Shown here: piece by piece, positions 6,183 to 9,207 of the stretch | Position numbering within the stretch: position 1 is the first letter of the stretch | Layout: every line of letters starts with the position of its first letter | Source: M3007 sp031398055 | GTDB lineage: Bacteria; Bacteroidota; Bacteroidia; Chitinophagales; Saprospiraceae | Direction: 5' to 3' | NCBI GenBank assembly: GCA_031398055.1 | Contig: JANNMS010000320.1 | Coordinates: forward strand, 1-9,207 | Length of the DNA stretch: 9,207 nt | Notes under the pieces: generated by a model | Told to the model about the DNA's origin: nothing | Seen by the model: only the letters and a program-made list of their open reading frames with translations | Database searches by the model: none | Position numbers and translations under genes: made by a program

Positions 6183-9090
6183 GGCGGGCGGGCGTCGCTT
6201 TTTCGTCGTCGTGGCTGAGGATAAATTTGACCAAAACCGCCGCGTCCGCCTCCGACATCGCGGGGTGCGCGGCCATCGGAACCTCGCCCCAAACCTTGAC
6301 GCTGCCATTGATTATCCGTCCGGCGAGCAGGTTTTCGATGCCCGTTTGGCCTTTGTATTTCATCGCGACCTCGCGGTAACTGGGGCCGATGGATTTTTCG
6401 GCGGTTTTATGGCAGGCGCGGCAGTCGGTTTTGTCCATGATTTTTTTGGCGGTGGCAAAACGTGCGTTTTCGCTCGAAAACTGGTGCCCCTGCGCAATCG
6501 CAATTTTGTCGTAGCCTTCCGCCAAATAATCAATGTTGATGGCCACCTGCTCCGGGTCAATCCCGCCGTCGGCGAGCGAGCCGTCTTCCTTGTCTTTTAC
6601 CCGGACTTCGTATTTTATTTTTTGCCCCGGAAAATAAAAAGTGCCGTTGCTGGCCGCGAGGTCAAATTCCAAAACGGGCGGCTCGTTGCCTACCACGATT
6701 TCCAAATTTTGGGAAGATGTCGCGCCTTTTTCATCCGAAACCGTCAAATTGATTTTGTAAACGCCCGGTTTTTTGAAAACGACCGACAGATTTTCAGTTT
6801 TCAAATCCTGCTTTTTGTCGTTCAGTTGGAACCCTTTTTTTGGTGAAATCGTCCATTGAAATTTCAATTTGTCGCCGTCAAAATCTTTCGTCCCGGCAGA
6901 TGAAAATTGCACGGCGAGCGGCGCAGAACCCGCTGTTTTGTCCGCAGAAATTTGCACGGCGGGTTTTCGGTTGCCGGCATTGTACTCGATTTTGACCAGC
7001 CGCGCATCGTCATTTCCCTGAAACCAGCCCGTTCCGTATTCCAAAACATACAAATCACCGTCCGGCGCGAAAGCCATGTCCATCGGATTTGAAAATTTGT
7101 GGGACGGCATAATCGGCTCCATTTCCTGAAAATTGCCCGTCGCGTCCATCGTCACGGCCATCATCCAGCCGCGCATCCAATCATAAATAATCAGTTTTTT
7201 GTCAAAATATTCAGGCCAGGGACGCGCCGCATTTTTGAAATCATTTTGGTAAAAAACCGGCCCAGCCATCGCATTCCGGCCACCCGAACCGACGAGCGGA
7301 AATTCCTTCGACTCGGCGTACGGATACCAAATAAATGCTTTTTGCGCGGGCGGCAACTCGGTCAAACCGGTGTTGTTCGGCGAGTTATTTATCGGTTTTT
7401 CGAGGGAAAAAGCCGCGCCGGAAGTTTTCGTGGCGAAGTCAAAATCAATGTACGGTTTGTTGTCGGCGATGACCAGCGGCCAGCCAAAATTGCCCGCCGC
7501 CCGGGCCTGCCCGACCTCGTCGAAACCCTCGGGGCCGCGTTTTTCTTCCGGTTTGTTGGCATCGGGACCTACTTCGCCCCAGTACAAAAAGCCCGTTTTT
7601 TTGTCAAAATCAATGCGAAACGGGTTGCGGTGACCCATCGTGTAAATTTCGGGGCGCGTTTTTGGGGTGCCTTCCCGCCCGGCGGTCGGACGGGTTGGAA
7701 AAAGATTGCCCGCCGGAATCGAGTACGAACCGTCATTTTCAGGATGAATTCGGATGATTTTTCCGCGCAAATCGTTCGTGTTTGCCGATGATTTTTGGGC
7801 ATCCCAGGGCGAGCGACCCGGCCGTTCGTCAATCGGCGCGAAGCCGTCGGCACGCGGAGATGTGTTGTCGCCCGTCGAAAGAAACAAGTTTCCAGCCGCG
7901 TCCCAAGCCATCGAACCGCCCGTGTGGCAACACTCGTCGCGCTGCGTGACGACATCCAAAAGCACTTTTTTGGACTCCAAAACAAGTTCGTCGCCGCGCA
8001 TTTCGTATCGGGTCAGGATGTTTTTCGGGTCGTCGCCGGCCTGCGAATAATAGAGGTACACCCAATGATTTTTTTCAAAATTTGGGTCGATCGTCAAACC
8101 CAACAAACCATCTTCGGCCTCGGCGCGGGTGCCTGCGGAGTCGGGCAAATATTTTGTGCTGACCGGAATCATGGCAATTGTGCGGCTTTTTCCGACCGCC
8201 GGGTCGAACAATTTGACCTCGCCTTTTCGCTGGATGAACAGTACTTTTTTGTCTGGCAGGACGGCCAATTCCATCGGTTCGTCCAGTTTTTCTTCCAAAA
8301 TGACTTTTGAAAAACGGTTTTCTTCGGGGAATTTTGGCGTCCGGGCTTTTGAAAAATCGAGCGTTCCGCCCATCGCCCACTGCAAACCCGCCCAAAAATG
8401 TTGCAAAACGAGCGGCTCGGAAAACGTCTCGTCGGTGTGCCCCATGTTTGTGTAAAATGCGCGGCCACCGTCAAATTCATGGTACCAAGCCATCGGGTGA
8501 AAATCGCCCATCGTGCCGCCGGAGTACGATTTTTCGTCAATCGTTATCAGCGTTTTTACGTCGGGGTTCATTTTTTTGTAGGCATAAAATTCGTCAGTCC
8601 GAACCCACGGCTCCGGCAAAAAATTGGTCAACGGATTTTTCAAATCGGTAATGTGAAACGTGCCTTTTTGCACGTTCGACGGCTGCGAGGGGTGGTTGTC
8701 GAACCAGCCGCCGACCAATTTTCCGTACCACGGCCAATCGTATTCGGTGTCCGACGCGGCATGGATTCCAAAATATCCGCCGCCTGCCTGAATGTATCTT
8801 TCAAAAGCATTTTGCTGCGCCGGGTCGAGCACGTTTCCGGTCGTCGAAAGCCAAACGACGCAGCGGTAGCGTTTCAAATTTTCTTCGTTGAAAACTGTCG
8901 CGTCCTCGGTCGTGTCCACCGCGAAGCCTTTTTCGAGGCCCATTTTTTGGAGCGCGATTTTTCCAACCTCGATGGAGGCGTGGCGAAAATTGACAGTTTT
9001 GCTAAAAACTAAAACGCGGGGTTGGGTTTGGGAAAATAGGTTTATCGAGGCTAAAAGGGTGAAAATCAGTGTGTTGAAAAATATTTTCAT
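6058..9090 (-). CDS. Secreted ThuA-PQQ sugar dehydrogenase-PKD-cytochrome c protein (frameshifted near its end)
   Basis: This is a large exported sugar-oxidising protein. A signal peptide (MKIFFNTLIFTLLASINLFSQ) supports the ATG at 9090. A ThuA domain (~24-240) shows RVLVFSKTVNFRHASI, GGGYFGIHAASDTEYDWPWY and AFYTNMGHTDETF. The six-bladed PQQ-dependent sugar/sorbosone dehydrogenase domain (~260-705) shows MELAVLPD, EDGLLGLTIDPNF, CCHTGGSMAWD with a likely catalytic His389, LRGKIIRIHPE, and GHRNPFRIDFD. A PKD domain (~708-800) contains SSAGTKDFDGDKLKFQW. Class I cytochrome c (~870-960) has CRACH (890-894) and a probable axial Met939 in VPMAAHP. Electrons from sugar oxidation would pass to the haem within one chain. 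True protein sequence ends near residue 970 at the C-tract (plus strand 6179-6184 is G6). The remaining ~40 codons (ADERRIPAG..., Arg/Gly-rich) to the stop at 6058 are out of frame. The ThuA and dehydrogenase domains suggest disaccharide or keto-sugar chemistry, but substrate is inferred. Confidence 0.92.
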   Translation of the reverse strand: MKIFFNTLIFTLLASINLFSQTQPRVLVFSKTVNFRHASIEVGKIALQKMGLEKGFAVDTTEDATVFNEENLKRYRCVVWLSTTGNVLDPAQQNAFERYIQAGGGYFGIHAASDTEYDWPWYGKLVGGWFDNHPSQPSNVQKGTFHITDLKNPLTNFLPEPWVRTDEFYAYKKMNPDVKTLITIDEKSYSGGTMGDFHPMAWYHEFDGGRAFYTNMGHTDETFSEPLVLQHFWAGLQWAMGGTLDFSKARTPKFPEENRFSKVILEEKLDEPMELAVLPDKKVLFIQRKGEVKLFDPAVGKSRTIAMIPVSTKYLPDSAGTRAEAEDGLLGLTIDPNFEKNHWVYLYYSQAGDDPKNILTRYEMRGDELVLESKKVLLDVVTQRDECCHTGGSMAWDAAGNLFLSTGDNTSPRADGFAPIDERPGRSPWDAQKSSANTNDLRGKIIRIHPENDGSYSIPAGNLFPTRPTAGREGTPKTRPEIYTMGHRNPFRIDFDKKTGFLYWGEVGPDANKPEEKRGPEGFDEVGQARAAGNFGWPLVIADNKPYIDFDFATKTSGAAFSLEKPINNSPNNTGLTELPPAQKAFIWYPYAESKEFPLVGSGGRNAMAGPVFYQNDFKNAARPWPEYFDKKLIIYDWMRGWMMAVTMDATGNFQEMEPIMPSHKFSNPMDMAFAPDGDLYVLEYGTGWFQGNDDARLVKIEYNAGNRKPAVQISADKTAGSAPLAVQFSSAGTKDFDGDKLKFQWTISPKKGFQLNDKKQDLKTENLSVVFKKPGVYKINLTVSDEKGATSSQNLEIVVGNEPPVLEFDLAASNGTFYFPGQKIKYEVRVKDKEDGSLADGGIDPEQVAINIDYLAEGYDKIAIAQGHQFSSENARFATAKKIMDKTDCRACHKTAEKSIGPSYREVAMKYKGQTGIENLLAGRIINGSVKVWGEVPMAAHPAMSEADAAVLVKFILSHDDEKATPARPPADERRIPAGSPGGRQRRGRLPAAGGVQRPWRGQFAGFEF

Positions 9091-9105
9091 TTTATAAATT
9101 TTATG

Positions 9106-9163
9106 ATTGGAGGTCGAAATTTATTTCGACCCAGATTGGTCGAAATAAATTTCGACCTCCAAT
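9106..9163. repeat. Long nested palindrome upstream of the ThuA/PQQ gene
   Basis: The arms 9106-9131 and 9138-9163 are perfect 26-bp complements around a 6-base loop (CAGATT). Each arm also contains its own palindrome: GTCGAAAT-TT-ATTTCGAC at 9113-9130, and the mirror copy in the right arm. The DNA could therefore form one long hairpin or two short ones. It ends 15 bases before the start codon at 9090. It resembles a REP/BIME- or MITE-like intergenic repeat, but could act as a terminator for a gene to the right or as a leader structure for the ThuA/PQQ gene. Confidence 0.8.
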
Positions 9164-9207
9164 ATTACCGTTTCCCCACCCGTTACGCCCCGTTGTTCGT
9201 GAAAAAA

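Noticed and set aside
6133..6846. Plus-strand frames of 200-240 codons here and at 7099-7791 and 8398-9012
   Set aside because: All are antisense to the ThuA/PQQ/cytochrome gene, which is well supported by domain motifs; none has its own promoter or protein-like character.
9157..9166. TAATATTG on the minus strand as a -7 box for the ThuA/PQQ gene
   Set aside because: It differs from TAnnTTTG at one key base and has no TTTG about 19 bases upstream; it would also place the transcript start inside the hairpin.
9121..9207. End of a minus-strand gene reading into the palindrome (…VTGGETVILEVEINFD…), or one ending at 9183 (FFTNNGA)
   Set aside because: Both are short open stretches cut by the window edge. 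The first runs through the palindromic repeat, so its protein-like look may be accidental. The second would put the hairpin in a terminator position, but seven residues are not enough to call a gene.

Overview
The window is most likely from a member of the Bacteroidota. The evidence is a TTTG / TAnnTTTG type promoter, AT-rich start regions without Shine-Dalgarno sequences, short Lys-rich signal peptides, and a set of extracytoplasmic carbohydrate proteins (esterase-GH3, Sde182/DUF1593, ThuA-PQQ dehydrogenase-cytochrome) common in that phylum. A Saprospirales- or Cytophagales-like relative is a guess. No rRNA, tRNA, CRISPR array or transposase was seen.

Layout from right to left, following the main direction of transcription (minus strand). 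(1) A very large secreted protein gene starts at 9090, with domain order ThuA, PQQ-type sugar dehydrogenase, PKD, cytochrome c, CBM6-like and a C-terminal beta-rich domain. It is interrupted by an apparent one-base insertion in a six-G tract at 6179-6184. The first frame stops at 6058, and the rest of the protein continues in another frame to 5328. (2) A perfect hairpin (5294-5326) follows, then a secreted Sde182/DUF1593 nucleoside-hydrolase-like protein gene (5255 to 3744). (3) A small two-gene unit (2815-3722) on the opposite strand interrupts the carbohydrate genes. It encodes a 122-aa unknown protein and a 180-aa protein with a C-terminal XRE-like helix-turn-helix. The genes overlap by 4 bp and have their own promoter, which carries a palindrome over the -7 box. 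This organisation resembles a toxin-antitoxin or similar self-regulated module and is the best candidate here for an undescribed system. (4) A secreted fusion of an acetyl-esterase-like alpha/beta hydrolase to a GH3 glycosidase (2702 to 30) is divergent from that unit.

The minus-strand genes fit together as periplasmic or extracellular processing of plant- or algal-type glycans: de-esterification plus exo-glycosidase cleavage, a putative cellulose-associated nucleoside-hydrolase-like protein, and sugar oxidation with electrons passed to a tethered haem. No SusC/SusD pair is visible, so it cannot be called a canonical PUL from this window. The upstream region of the large gene carries a striking nested palindrome (9106-9163) that looks like a dispersed intergenic repeat. 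The last ~45 bases (9164-9207) hold nothing I can assign with confidence.
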